A DNA stretch of 64,000 nucleotides from positions 992,001 to 1,056,000 of the forward strand of contig JANATG010000009.1 of assembly GCA_029449235.1 (NCBI GenBank), written 5' to 3'. The notes under the pieces were generated by a model that searched no databases, was not told where the DNA came from, and saw only the letters and a list, made by a program, of their open reading frames with translations. Origin of the DNA: Linnemannia schmuckeri (Eukaryota > Mortierellomycota > Mortierellomycetes > Mortierellales > Mortierellaceae). Below, piece by piece: positions 1-10,920 of the stretch; position 1 is the stretch's first letter, and each line of letters starts with the position of its first letter. Both the position numbers and the translations under genes were made by a program.

Positions 1-89
1 CACACTCTTCTTCTCTCGTCCTTGCCTTAATCCCCTACTCCCCTCTCTTAACTTTTAACCCTTCAACCCTTCTCCTCCTCCTTCCCCAA

Positions 90-2220
90 ATGGGTGACAG
101 TCCATGCTTTGCAATCCCCCACGCCCACTCGCCCTCCGCGTTCCAGCACCCGCACCAGTTCAACGGTTCCCTTGCCCAGCCCCGTCTGCCCCTCCACCAC
201 CATCAACGCCACCTCGGTAACCCTCACCACGCCATGGACACTCCTCGCTGTAAGTTGTTGTCCCTCTCTCTCTGTCGGTGGAGTGTACAAGCTCCCCTTT
301 ATTGCCTCCAATAAATATCCTATCACTGCTATCGTACAAGCATCCACACTAATCTAACGCTTATTTTTTTTTTTGTTGTCTTTCTTCCTTCCCTTCTTCC
401 TTGCCACTCTCTTTGCCTCTTACCTCGCCCTTGCCTGGTCCTCTCCTATTCTATCCTCTCTTACTCCCCTCCTCCCCCCCTCTCTCGCCCCATTCATTTT
501 TTCTTTTATATGGATTCACCAGCGACGCTTAAACGCAAACCGAGCGAGGACATCGACAGCCCCATGCCCTCGTCTGGCCCCCCTTCGCCCTCAGAGAACA
601 ATAGCGACAGCAACAACGATCAGGCCAAGGTCAAGCGTGTCCGTACCACCATTCAACGGGTCTCGAAGCAAAAGACTGTCTCAAAGTTGATTGGTAAGGT
701 CCATGATTTTCTTTTTTAGCTCTTCTTTTGGCCCAGTGACATTTCCTCTGCCCTTCCTCCGTGCGACCCAAAACGTGTCCCTTTTGCACACATGCACATA
801 CACTCCAAATGAACAACGGGAGCAACCTACTCACTGGAGTCAAGTGTGATCTGCTCCGCCTTTTTTATTTCTATTATTTTGAATGTTGCGGGTTTACTGG
901 CGAATTGTCCGACTTACGCCATCTCTTTTCGCTTTTTTGCTTAACTTGCCTACTCTGCTATTAGGCACCCTTACCAATGCACAATTGATAAACCTTGTGA
1001 ACACCCTCGTCGATAGTCACCCGTCCCTCGCAGAGGACATTAGTAACCTTGTCCCCCGTCCCACCGTTGCCTCTGTGCAACCCTACCTTGCCGCCCTTGA
1101 ATCAAAGATGCAGGAGTCCTTCCCCTACACAAAGTGGGGCCCCGGTCGTGATGACTATTCCTTCAACAGAGTCAAGCCTGCTTTGGACGAGCTTGTCGTA
1201 AGTAGACGCAAAGCAATTAATGCCCTTCATGCTTTTCTTTTGGACTGTGCATTTGTGTACATGCATGATGGATATGATGGATATGGGGGGGAGGAAAGGG
1301 CAGAGGGCTACGCAATCTTAGCTTACGCAGCCGGACAAACCAAAATGCTAATTGTGAGCTAAACAGAGGGAAAAAAAGAAGTCCGCCCCACCCCCAAGAG
1401 CAAATAGAAGTCGTGACAACGAACACTCTTACACAAACATAGCCGTTGTTTCTAACCCTCTGTTCTTCTTGTTCTTGCATTCGTAGGAGAATCTTGTGGA
1501 CTATACCAACCATTTCACATCACCTCCAGAGTTCCCGACCACATCATTCTCGTTCCTTCATATCGCCACAGAGTTCTGCCATCGTCTGCCAAATTGGGAC
1601 AATCCCGCTAACAACGAACACAAATCGAACTTGTACAAGTCTCTTGCAGACTTCTGGATCAAAGCCATTCAGGATGCCAGCAGCAGACTGGAGGAAGGCA
1701 AGATCTATGGCCAGATGACTGTCCAGGAATGGGCCAAAAAGTAAGCACAATCATCATGCTTGTGGGGTCATGGACAACATGCATATATCTAACTTTGTCA
1801 GTGGTGATAGAACACATTTTTTTGCTAATCAAAATCCCTTCTTTTTTGAACGATTTTATTAGCTTGGAGCAACACAACAACACATCACAGGGTATGTTCT
1901 CTTCCGCGATTGAAGAGTTCAAGACCAAGCTGGGATGGATCATTGGCATTCACACACCCGCGCCCAGCTTCTCGAGCTCATTATCCTCTGGAAGTCCACG
2001 CCCAAGCTACGGCGGCGCAATTTCAAATCACAACCACAGAAACAACGGCACCAACCATACCAACAGCGGCAGTAATGGCAGCAACTCTTCAGACGGGGCA
2101 GGATCCCCATATCAGGGTCAACACCATTCACAGCAGCTGCAGCAACAGCATCAACAGTCGCAGCAGCAGCCGCAGGCACTTGGACACAATGCCGGTCTTG
2201 GATTTCACACTAGACGATAG
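90..2220 (+). CDS. Cut8/Sts1 nuclear proteasome tethering factor
   Basis: Proposed exons: 90-249, 523-693, 965-1197, 1487-1740, 1863-2220 (391 aa). Cut8/Sts1 proteins hold the 26S proteasome at the nuclear envelope (known for the family). The core begins with NAQLINLVNTLVDSHPSL, continues through SFPYTKWGPGRDDYSFNRVKPALDEL and ends with a helical segment around the phrase EEFKTKLGWIIGIHTP, all matching the Cut8 fold. A basic TLKRKPSED segment stands before it, where homologues carry the RKRKADE-like nuclear signal. The tail (about residues 320-391) is Gly/Asn/Ser/Gln-rich and looks disordered. I chose the 5' exon (start 90) because its donor GTAAGT at 250 and the acceptor CAG at 520-522 keep frame and supply a typical family N-terminus. 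A shorter start at 510 is the alternative. The family call is strong; the first exon is inferred. Confidence 0.85.
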
Positions 2221-2812
2221 ACGTGCTGTCCTGCTGTGCTAGGATGTTAATTGGGAGCATCTCGTTTTCGTTTGCCCTCTCCTCCTCTTGCATCATACAA
2301 ATCACTGGAAACCGCCGCGCTGCCCGCCTCTTTCTTTTTCTTGGGTCACTCTCGACTTGCCTGTTTTTGTACATATCAAACCTTTATATCCCCTCATCCC
2401 TCCACTCACTCCCCTACACACTCTCATAGCTCCTCGCTCATTTTTTTTTATTATTTTCTCTTGCTGTTGTTTTACTTCTTTTCTGTCATTTTCATTAGTA
2501 TTGTTGCCTTGTACGCTCATTGTTCTTTCTTTCTTTCCTATTCTCTCAGATGCGTTATTACCTCTCTTGTGTTTTTACTCTCATTCATTCATTCATTCAT
2601 GGCCCTCTCTTTACTTCCTTGCTCTTTTGCTAAACATACAAAAAGTCCAATAAAAAAACAAAAACAAAACAAAAAAAAATTGTACAATTTGGTTCCTATG
2701 GACCCCTGTGCCTCTCCATTGGTCGCAGAGTAAAAGAATCCGAAGCACAGTTAAAGCTTAAAAAGTGTATTTACAAGTAAAAATAACAAGAAAAAGTACA
2801 TAAAAGGGGTTT
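2221..2812. other. Convergent 3' spacer
   Basis: The spacer lies between the 3' ends of the Cut8 gene (+) and the first GH16 gene (-). It is T-rich on the plus strand, with a short ATTC/TTCA tetranucleotide run near 2580-2600 and A-rich blocks near 2640-2680. No gene is seen; it probably holds both 3' UTRs. Confidence 0.6.
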
Positions 2813-3652
2813 CTAGGGAATATAACGAAGGTTGCGGAACTGCGTCTTGACCTCCTTTCCTCCAGAGGGCAATGAGAAACGGCCAGCCCACTGGTCATCA
2901 CCCTTGTTTGTCCATGAGTTCAAAGCCAACTTGTACAAGTTCTTGCGAGGGTCCAGTGTAGCGACATCGGACCGTTTGTGGACCAGCTTGTTATCGACAT
3001 ACCAAGCCAAATACTCCTTCCGCCACTCGATCGTATAAGTGTGCCAATCCTTGGACGCATCAAACCCAAGCGGGATCTTGACAGGATGTTGGGCCCCATT
3101 CTTCCAGACGTTCATCCACCCGACCGTCGAGTCGAGACCCGTCAATTCGATATCGATTTCTGAGGCACCGTTTGGGGCGATGAGGAAGAAGCCCGAGACG
3201 TGGCCCTTTGTGTTGGTGGAGATCATGTCAACCGAGTAGCGGCCATAATCGAGATTTGTCTCGCGGGAGATGAGTTCTCCGCAGGAGAATTGCTTCCTGC
3301 GAGATTTCTTGCCAATGGCGATGGAGGTTCCTTGAGAGGTGGAGGTGATGGATTGAGCGATGTAGTTGCAGCTCCAGCTGGAGGGGCCGGTTTCGTTGGG
3401 AATTATGAATTTTGTGGTGAGGGGGTTTGATGCGGATGTAGCCTGATTACCACTGGGGGTTTGGGAGGAGCGGGATTGGAGAGATTCGAAGAAGCCGGCG
3501 CGGGTTGCGGCGGCGGCGATGGAGATTGTGGTGTTGGTGTTGGAGGAGATTGGGTTGTGGGGCTGAGGAAGAGCGGCGGCGGTTACTGGGTGGATGATAC
3601 TGAAAGCAAGGGGGCCGATGAGTGCCAGGGAGAGCGTGGAAAAGGACTTCAT
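2813..3652 (-). CDS. Secreted GH16 glycoside hydrolase/transglycosylase
   Basis: Intronless, 279 aa. A signal peptide (residues 1-27, MKSFSTLSLALIGPLAF onward) is followed by a Ser/Thr/Ala-rich linker and a GH16 beta-jelly-roll domain from about residue 85. The catalytic signature EIDIE sits at residues 165-169 (nucleophile and acid/base glutamates) and is followed by GWMNVWKNG and DWHTYTIEW, typical of the family that acts on beta-1,3/1,4-glucans or, in Crh enzymes, links chitin to glucan. Substrate is not decided by the sequence. The upstream in-frame ATG at 3772 would put 40 hydrophilic residues before the signal peptide, so 3652 is chosen. There is no GPI tail, so it is probably released or wall-bound. 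The gene lies tandem to a second GH16 gene that shares the SCGELI, GRYS and RSDVAT phrases, so the two are paralogues. Confidence 0.88.
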   Translation of the reverse strand: MKSFSTLSLALIGPLAFSIIHPVTAAALPQPHNPISSNTNTTISIAAAATRAGFFESLQSRSSQTPSGNQATSASNPLTTKFIIPNETGPSSWSCNYIAQSITSTSQGTSIAIGKKSRRKQFSCGELISRETNLDYGRYSVDMISTNTKGHVSGFFLIAPNGASEIDIELTGLDSTVGWMNVWKNGAQHPVKIPLGFDASKDWHTYTIEWRKEYLAWYVDNKLVHKRSDVATLDPRKNLYKLALNSWTNKGDDQWAGRFSLPSGGKEVKTQFRNLRYIP

Positions 3653-4387
3653 GTTGCAATGACTAGAGAGGAGGAGGAGAAGTGAGGAGGAAGAAAACGA
3701 GCAATTAGCAAACTTGGCGCTTTTATTAATTAAACGATCAAGAAAATGCCGACTGAAGGACCACTCAGGCACCTTGACTCAGAGGTACCTCGCGGCTCTT
3801 CATTGGCCACCCGGTGCTAGAAAAGTTAATGAAAAGTTAATAAAACGAAAACTTTGTTTTCTAGGCAATCGATATCGAAGGTGGTGGTGGGTTGCCCTCC
3901 GCTCGCTGTCGTTGTTATTGACCTTTCTAGACTGTCTGCCTTTTCATTAAGCCGGCCAGGGTATGTACTCAATGTTTGGGGCCTTGATTCCATCTTTTGG
4001 GCGGGGGTGTTTTTTTATTTACTTTCCGATGATCAGGGTACTGTTCGTAAAAACTTCTGTCGTACTTTCTACAAAAAAAAAAAAAAAGACTGAGATCTCT
4101 GGGCTCCCAGCACACTCTGACTATAGGTGCAATATTTCTTTTGCGAGCCCGAACAACGTGTGTGTGTACTGCCCGATTACCCGATTTCGATGTGCCTGTG
4201 TTGGTGAGCCCTTTAATATCGCGACTTCTATGGGGTCGCCATTTTGTTTCCTCGCCTCTCGCGTTGTTTTTGTATCGCTTTGATAATTTTTATCAGAATG
4301 TCCTCTCAACAGAAACGAGAAAGGAAACACGCTTTCATAAACAGTTTGTCTTCTGTTAAAATGTTTTTTTTTGTACAAAAATAAATT
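3653..4387. promoter_or_regulatory. Spacer between GH16 genes, promoter of the first
   Basis: This stretch holds the promoter and leader of the first GH16 gene (GA-rich on plus just above 3653, i.e. pyrimidine-rich on the coding strand) and the 3' UTR of the second. A 15-nt A-run lies at 4073-4087. No ORF with protein character is seen. Confidence 0.5.
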
Positions 4388-5501
4388 CTAAAAGAGAATA
4401 GTGAAGGCGAGGGCGACGGCGATGATGGCTGTGCAACCTTGAGCGAAAATCGCCTTTGTATCCTCTGAACCAGAACTCTTCCTGCTCCCTTCATCCTGTC
4501 CATCCATATTACTACCATCATGATTGGTGTTCTTGTTGCTATTGCCATCCTGCTGATCCTTGTTATTGTTATTGCCGCCGACGGTGGGGGAAGGTGAGTC
4601 TTCCAACGTCTCATCAAAGCTCTCCTGACCATCGGATCCTACAAGCCACGGAGAATACCTCATATTCCTGAACCGCGCCGACGGGATTGATTCACCCTCC
4701 GGGTACGTAAACTTACCCGCCCAATCGACGTTCACCTCCTGCTGCACCTGTGTCCATGAATTAATCGCCAGCTTGTAATTCGCTTCGTCCGGAGAAGCAG
4801 TCGCAACATCCGACCGGTTCAGAACCATCCGTCCATCGACAAACCACGCAATATGTTTCGGATGCCACTCAAACGCATAGTTATGCCAATCCGCTGAGGA
4901 ATCAAAGGGTAAGTCGATCGAGACTGGGTTCTGTTTGTGATCATGCCAGACATTCATCCATCCGACCCCGTTGTTGAGGCCCGTTAGTTCGACGTCGATC
5001 TCGGAGATTTCGTTGGCGATGAGAAAGAAGGACGTGACTTGGCCGACAATGTTGGAGGCGATCATGTCGATCGAATAGCGGCCGTAGCCGAGGTTGTGTC
5101 GGCGATAGATCAGCTCACCGCAGGAGAAGGGCTTTAGCTCAGAGTCCTTGCCAATCGTGATTTTTGTCCCGTCGCTTGACTCGTGCACCTGTGTGCGTGT
5201 AAACGCGCAGCCTAGCAAGGGAAAAATATTATAGTCAGATGTGGGAAGTGGCAAAGGACAAGGTTAGGTGTGAGTAATACATTTTTTCTTTGTCAATTGG
5301 AAGCTTTTTTTTCATTTTTGAAATAGAAAAAAAAACCTTACCCCATCGTTCGGGTCCCCATCCGTGGGCAACGATAAAGTTGTCGTGGTTGGTGAGCGAT
5401 TCATAGAATCCAGAGGCCTGGACTGAAGTTGGTGATGTGGCCATCATCAACAGGCCGGCGGAGAGGGCGCCCCAAGACGCGAACGAGGAGGGCGTCTTCA
5501 T
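4388..5501 (-). CDS. GPI-anchored GH16 glycoside hydrolase/transglycosylase
   Basis: Two exons: 5501-5342 and 5211-4388 (327 aa). The signal peptide ends near VQAS (residue 30). The GH16 domain has the catalytic motif EIDVE at residues 124-128, then GWMNVWHDHKQNP and a WHNYAFEW strand. After about residue 212 comes a Ser/Asn/Asp-rich stalk, then a C-terminal hydrophobic tail (AIIAVALAFTILF), the pattern of a GPI attachment signal. This suggests plasma-membrane or wall anchoring, as in Crh-type wall-remodelling enzymes (established for the family; activity here is inferred). The intron splits a Gly codon and has a GTAAGG donor. It is a paralogue of the neighbouring intronless GH16, which lacks the anchor. 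Confidence 0.88.
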
Positions 5502-6662
5502 AATATGTTTGTTGGAAAAGCAGATGTATGAGGTTATGAAGAGAGTGTGTAATTTGTGAAAGGAAAGACTGTATGTTTGTCGTTGAAGAAGAATCAAAGT
5601 ATTAGCACAATGTCATGCGTGATAAAAAATACCATTTATATGCAAACAGCTCTGTAAGTGAAACCGAGTACCGATAATGAGCCCATGATGCCTTCAAAGC
5701 TCCAAAAAGACGCGTGCGAAGCGATGTGAGGAAACACAAAAAAAAATGTTTCATAAAAAAAAAATTGTATTGCAAGCAATTAAAAAAAAAAAAAAAAAAA
5801 AAAGCGGAACGTGCAATTTTTCCCGTGGCAACTGCTACCCCTCCTCATAGATTGCTCCAATGACCGTTTGATCTCAATCTTGTCCCCATCTCCGCACCCT
5901 CCTTTATCACGAACATGACAAAAGAAAAAAAAATCGTAGGAAACGGCTTAGTTCACATCTCTAGAAAATGGAAGAAAAAAAAAAGCAAGTCCTTGTCTCG
6001 GGAATATATCATTATTCTTCGTTGGCAGAAAGATCAAGCAACGACCATACACTGCTTTCGTCGAAGGCAAGGTATCGACCCTAGGTTGATCAAAAACTTG
6101 ATCTCAGCATGTCCTTCTCCCATGTTAAAGCACATCATGTCAAGAAAAAACGATTATTTATTTGTCAAGAACTATTTGACAACACAAAAAAAAAAAAAAA
6201 AAAAAAAAGAAATAAAGGCTGAGCACCACAACAAAGGATTCATGGGCCAGGCAGTTTACATGCTTCGACTTATTGGTATATGATTTTTCCAAGGAAAAAT
6301 AAAGATGGTATCTGGAAGCTAATGTAGCTGTCTGATAAAAACATTTGTGTTTGAGTGTGGTGGATAGGAGAGAAATGACTACGCAAAGGCTAAAAGAAAC
6401 AAGGGAGCAGCGAAACCAAAGAAAAAACGAAACGAAACAAGGAAAGGAAAGCAAAGAACGGGATTAATAATGCTGGAGATTGGAAGAGGAAGAGAGCGAA
6501 AGCGAGCGAAAGAAAAAAAAGAAACTAGATGATTAAAATGCTGGGGGTGAAAGGACGTTGTGGATTTGCTCAAAGTGCTGAGGCTGCTGGAAGGATCGAT
6601 TAGATGGCAAAGATTGCAAACTGAGACAAGGAAGAGAAGTGAATAGATGACTGATATCCTTT
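5502..6662. other. Intergenic, A-tract rich
   Basis: It contains the leader and promoter of the GPI-type GH16 gene and the 3' UTR of the downstream-oriented kinase gene. Two 23-nt A-runs occur at 5782-5804 and 6186-6208. No gene is recognised. Confidence 0.5.
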
Positions 6663-8721
6663 TTATCCCTGGAGCCAAGGATCATTGCAGGCCTCAGCTG
6701 CCGATGGACGATGCTCCGCGGTGAGGTTCATCAGACGCTGTGTGAACGCAATGTACTCTCGCGACATGCCCGACGATTCGAGTGCTGCCCAGTTAGGTGG
6801 CGACTGGGCTTCGAGCGCATCGTGGGTGTGGTATGGGTATATTCCACTCGCACTGTAATGAAAGGAAGCATATGATGATCCATTAGTTTGTGGACTTGGA
6901 ATGCAAACGTGAAATATCCCAAACAAAATGAAAAAAAGGATGAAGAGGTGTAGCTTACACGACAAACATGGTGACACCCAAACTCCAGATGTCGCATGCT
7001 CGGTAGTTGATCCACTCACGGCGACGGATACGCTTCATCTTGCGGACGACTTCGGGTGCAGCGTAGAGTGGGGTTCCAACCGGTTTCCGACCGCTGTTAC
7101 AGTCATGCTCGACTGCAAGGCCCCAGTCCGCTAAGAAGGCATCAAACCGGTGGTCAAAGTTGTACAGAGTCGAAGAATCCATGGACGACCGGCCATCAGC
7201 ATCATCGGTCATGTCCATGCAAGAGCTCTCGTTTGCAAATGTACTACTCAAGATACTCGAGCTGTCGTTGAGGATGCGGAGGGCGGCTGCGCGGCCATTA
7301 TGATGGTTGTTGTTGACCATGGTGTTATGGCTGGTGTAAGTGTTGAGGGTGTTGAGAGTGTTGGACTTGCTGCTGCCACTCTTGGATTTTAGGTGAGTCG
7401 ATCCCTCGGCGTGCCCGTTGTTGCGAAGCCAGTCTTTCTTGGTTCGGAGTAAAATATTTTCGGGCTGGCAAAATTCAAATTGGTTGCATGCAGAGTATTA
7501 GTTTTGATGGTAAAACAAACCAATGGTATTTTTACAATGCAAGCAATTACGCGAGCTTCCTTCTCACTTGTGCATACCTTGATGTCACGGTGGGTGATAT
7601 CCTGACTGTGGGCATACTTGAGGCACTCAAAGATGGGCTTGAGGATATGACGGATCTCCTCCTCGCGCATGTTGATGCCGTTGGAGTACGAGTTGAGATC
7701 CGACTGAGCCAACTCCATAACAAAGTAGAATTTGGTCGCCGTCTCGACCACACGAGTCATCTTGCAGATACCAGGCTATTGGAAGATAACACAAATGAAA
7801 TCGCGATTAACTAATGATGCCTCTTAACAAACGCTGTATCATGACATCTGAAAATTAAGTGTAGACTTACACCGTCTTTGAGGTAGTCGATGAACCAGGC
7901 CTCGTTTAAGAGACGCCGGTTCTTGACCTCTTGCATAGGATCCTCATTGACAAAGCCGAATCGACGGTTGACAGTCTTGTAGATGACCTTGATGGCCAAG
8001 TCTTGACCGGTTGTAAGATCAATCCCCTTGTAGACGTCCGCATGATGACCCTTGCCAAGGATCTGACTCTTGAAGAGCTTGTAGTTATCGGCAAGAATCT
8101 TTGTCTTTTCGAACCAGTTGTTTTTGGTCTGTTTGCATTTTTTTTTTTTTTTTTTTTTTTCAATGGGAGAAAAGCGGAGAATGTAGTCGTCAGTCAATGC
8201 AGTCTGCATTTCCGCAGAAAGGCATAAAATCAGCTTAGGAGTGAGAAAAGAAAGGTGACTTACCCGACGGCAGTAGACCCAGTTGGCTGGGCGGGGGTAG
8301 ACATCGCGGCCTTTCCATCGACGAGCAGGGTCGAAGAAGCCGCGAGCCTCGAGTTCGGCCTCTTTCTGTTCAGCAGCAAGCTAAGTCAAAAGAGATGCGG
8401 GAAGAAATTAGAGATGAGTGAAATTGATGGATTGTCAGTTGTGTGGACGGCGGCGCGTTATCATTGGTCAATTGCCATGCGCCCTTCCTGTTCCTGTTGT
8501 GCCACCAAAATAAATTGCCCTAGCCCATTTGGTCAGGATAGAGAGAGAATTGTTTCAACGTGTAAAGACACCAGGAAAAAAGACTTACTCGTTCTTTGGC
8601 GGCTCTGTTCAAGGGTCGTTCTTTGTTGATAACCCGGTCGATACGTTCTACTGTGGCCATATCGAACTCCTTGATCACCTATTTTCTCAACAGGAGATAA
8701 ATAAAAAGGAGCGACAGTTTG

Positions 8722-8754
<33 letters not shown>

Positions 8755-10920
8755 CAAGAAAAGAAAAGAGAGAGCAGAAATGGGATATAGTGCGAATGTG
8801 GACAAGGATATAAGAGGAAAAGGGAAAAAGGAAAAAAGGCCGGTTAGTATTTAGGGCCATTATGCAAAATGCATGCATCTCTCACACAAGATATCGGGTC
8901 TAGACAATAAGAAAAAAATTCAGGGGACAGGGCGAGAGAAAGAGGGCCATGGGACAGCAAAAAGAAAAAGCAAGCGAGAAGCGAGTGGATGAGGGGGTGT
9001 ACGACGAAAAAACGACAAAGACGACGACGAGCGATGTTGACAGTGTCAAAAGAAGCCGAGCGATAGAGAATGACAGTAGCAGAATCACCCACCCTTTTTC
9101 TCTCTTTTTTCTTTTTGTTTCGTGCACCCTCCCCTCAAAAAGAGCTACATGGCAAGGATAGATCCTCATCTCTTTGCATATCTGTCCAACCTTCATCCCT
9201 TCCTGACAATTGCCCTGATGTTCCCGCACTTTTCCTTCTTGCTTTACTGCCCCTAGGCGAGGGTGCTCTCTCAACCTTAGACCTTCCAATGCGCCCTTAT
9301 TCCCTTTGTTACTATTCTGCCTCCCCTGGCGGCCCACTTTTTTTTCTTGCCTTAAATTTTCTTTCTTGTCCTACCTTCCCTTCCACTCTCCTCCCCTTGG
9401 AAATAACAACCGTCCTTCTTAAAAATTGTTAAAACTGCGAATAACGAATCGTTAGTGCTGTTTTAGAACCTTACCGGTGGTGCCTTCTTGTTTGCCTTGG
9501 ACTCATAGTGGTGGTGTAACGTCTCTTGCGAGGCAGGCCATTGACGTGGAATCTTGTTGAAAATCATCAGGTTCTTGGTGGGCTTGTCAAGTTCAGCGGG
9601 AGTGGGCGTCAATGGAGTTGTGGGCGCAGTCAACGGTGAAGAACCCTTGGTGCTCTGCTGCTGACTGTGTTGGTGGGAGGTTGTAGGGTGGTGGTGGCCG
9701 GACGCAGATCGGATGGGAGTAGAAAGTTCTATTTTTAATCGTGCTCCCGTCGTCCATGACGGACTGTCACCACACGAGTGGGTGCTGGCCGTATCTTGCG
9801 TGTGAATTACACCCTTCTTGTCAGACTTGTAGCTCTGATCGTAGTGCTGCTGCTGCTGCTGTTGGTGAGGATGGCTTGACTGGTCAAGAAAGACGATGGC
9901 TTGCTTCTTGGGAGGCTGTTGAGCTTGCTCGTAGGGCAATTGCTGTTGTTGTTGAAAGGTTCCATTGGAATGAAAGAGGACCGGACTGGATTTAGGGCTG
10001 TCAGAACTGTCGTGCTTGGAGTGGTATGAGCCTTGGCCAGATGGAGGGTGAGCCTCATCAAAGAGAGTAGAAGACGAACAGCGAGCACGAGCTTGTCGAA
10101 TGTGGTCAGGGGAGTAGGGATTGGAGGAGTAGTGGTCCCAAACATCGCAGTCAGACATCTCAATTTCTAACACTTCCCCCTCTGCGAATGCGTCAGCTGG
10201 GACCTCAGAGAGATCGCTGGCATTGGGCGGGAGCATGACTCTGTCATGGCTCATATGTGCACGGACAGTGGGTGGGGAGTCGGACATAGATAGGATGGTG
10301 GCGGCGGGGTGAGCAGAGTACTCCTGGTAGTGTTGCTGGTAGTGTTTCGAGGAGGGACGATGACGAGAAGAAGAGGAGGACGTGGAGGAAGGAGGGTGAT
10401 TTTTGTTGTTATTGTTGTCGTGGTGGAAAGAGGGTGAATGTTGTTGTTGATGCTGCTGCTCTGTAGAAAAGACAGCGGGGAGGGGGGTGAGGGACGCAGT
10501 CGAGGGGAATCGGGTGAGGATGGGGGGCGAGGTTTGTTCGTGAGAGTAAGACGCCCCCTTCTGGTGGCCAGAACCTATCCTGGCGTCATAAGTGAGCACA
10601 ACATTGTTGATACAGTTGGTGCCCTGGCTAGAGTGAGGGAAGCGATTCTCTTCAGCGACTTGCCCTGACGGTCTCCTCCCTTTGTCCGAATCAATATTGT
10701 CGCGTTGATGTTGGTGTTGGTGATGGTGCGAATGATGGTTTGACTGATACTGAGACTGAGGGTGAGACTGATAGGATTCGAAACTGCCCCGACCCTGATT
10801 CGCAAACAGATTGGCACTCAGCACCGAGTCATGGTCCACGTTGATATCGCTGCTGCTGTCGCCTTGAAACTCTTGGATTAATCCCATTTGACGGTCATTC
10901 ATGACAACAATGGTCTCCAT
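6663..10920 (-). CDS. Ser/Thr protein kinase with long disordered N-terminus
   Basis: Proposed exons: 10920-9475, 8678-8589, 8380-8264, 8128-7871 (or from 8203), 7775-7578, 7464-6959, 6852-6663; about 934 aa. Residues 1-480 are disordered, with Gln/His/Ser-rich runs. The kinase domain starts near residue 570: glycine loop LGKGHHADVYKG, lysine in LAIKVI, catalytic loop HRDIKPENILL, metal motif DWG (not DFG), then GTPLYAAPEVV and DIWSLGVTMFVV. About 100 extra low-complexity residues lie between PENILL and DWG. All catalytic residues are present, so it is probably active. The subfamily is not clear; CAMK-like features are weak. The first intron is long (about 800 nt), and a split into two genes is possible, but donor and acceptor keep phase and give one continuous protein. 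The 4th exon boundary is ambiguous. Confidence 0.75.
8138..8160. repeat. 23-nt T-run at a kinase exon edge
   Basis: On the kinase coding strand this is A23. If the acceptor ending at 8204 is used, it lies in frame and codes for seven lysines; if the acceptor ending at 8129 is used, it is intronic. Confidence 0.9.
8722..8752. repeat. 31-nt A homopolymer in kinase intron 1
   Basis: A plus-strand A31 run, thus a T-run on the coding strand, about 40 nt upstream of the acceptor of kinase exon 2. It could act as a long polypyrimidine stretch. Confidence 0.85.

Noticed and set aside
8533..8805. Open frames across the A31 run in kinase intron 1
   Set aside because: They arise from the homopolymer (Phe or Lys runs) and show no protein character.
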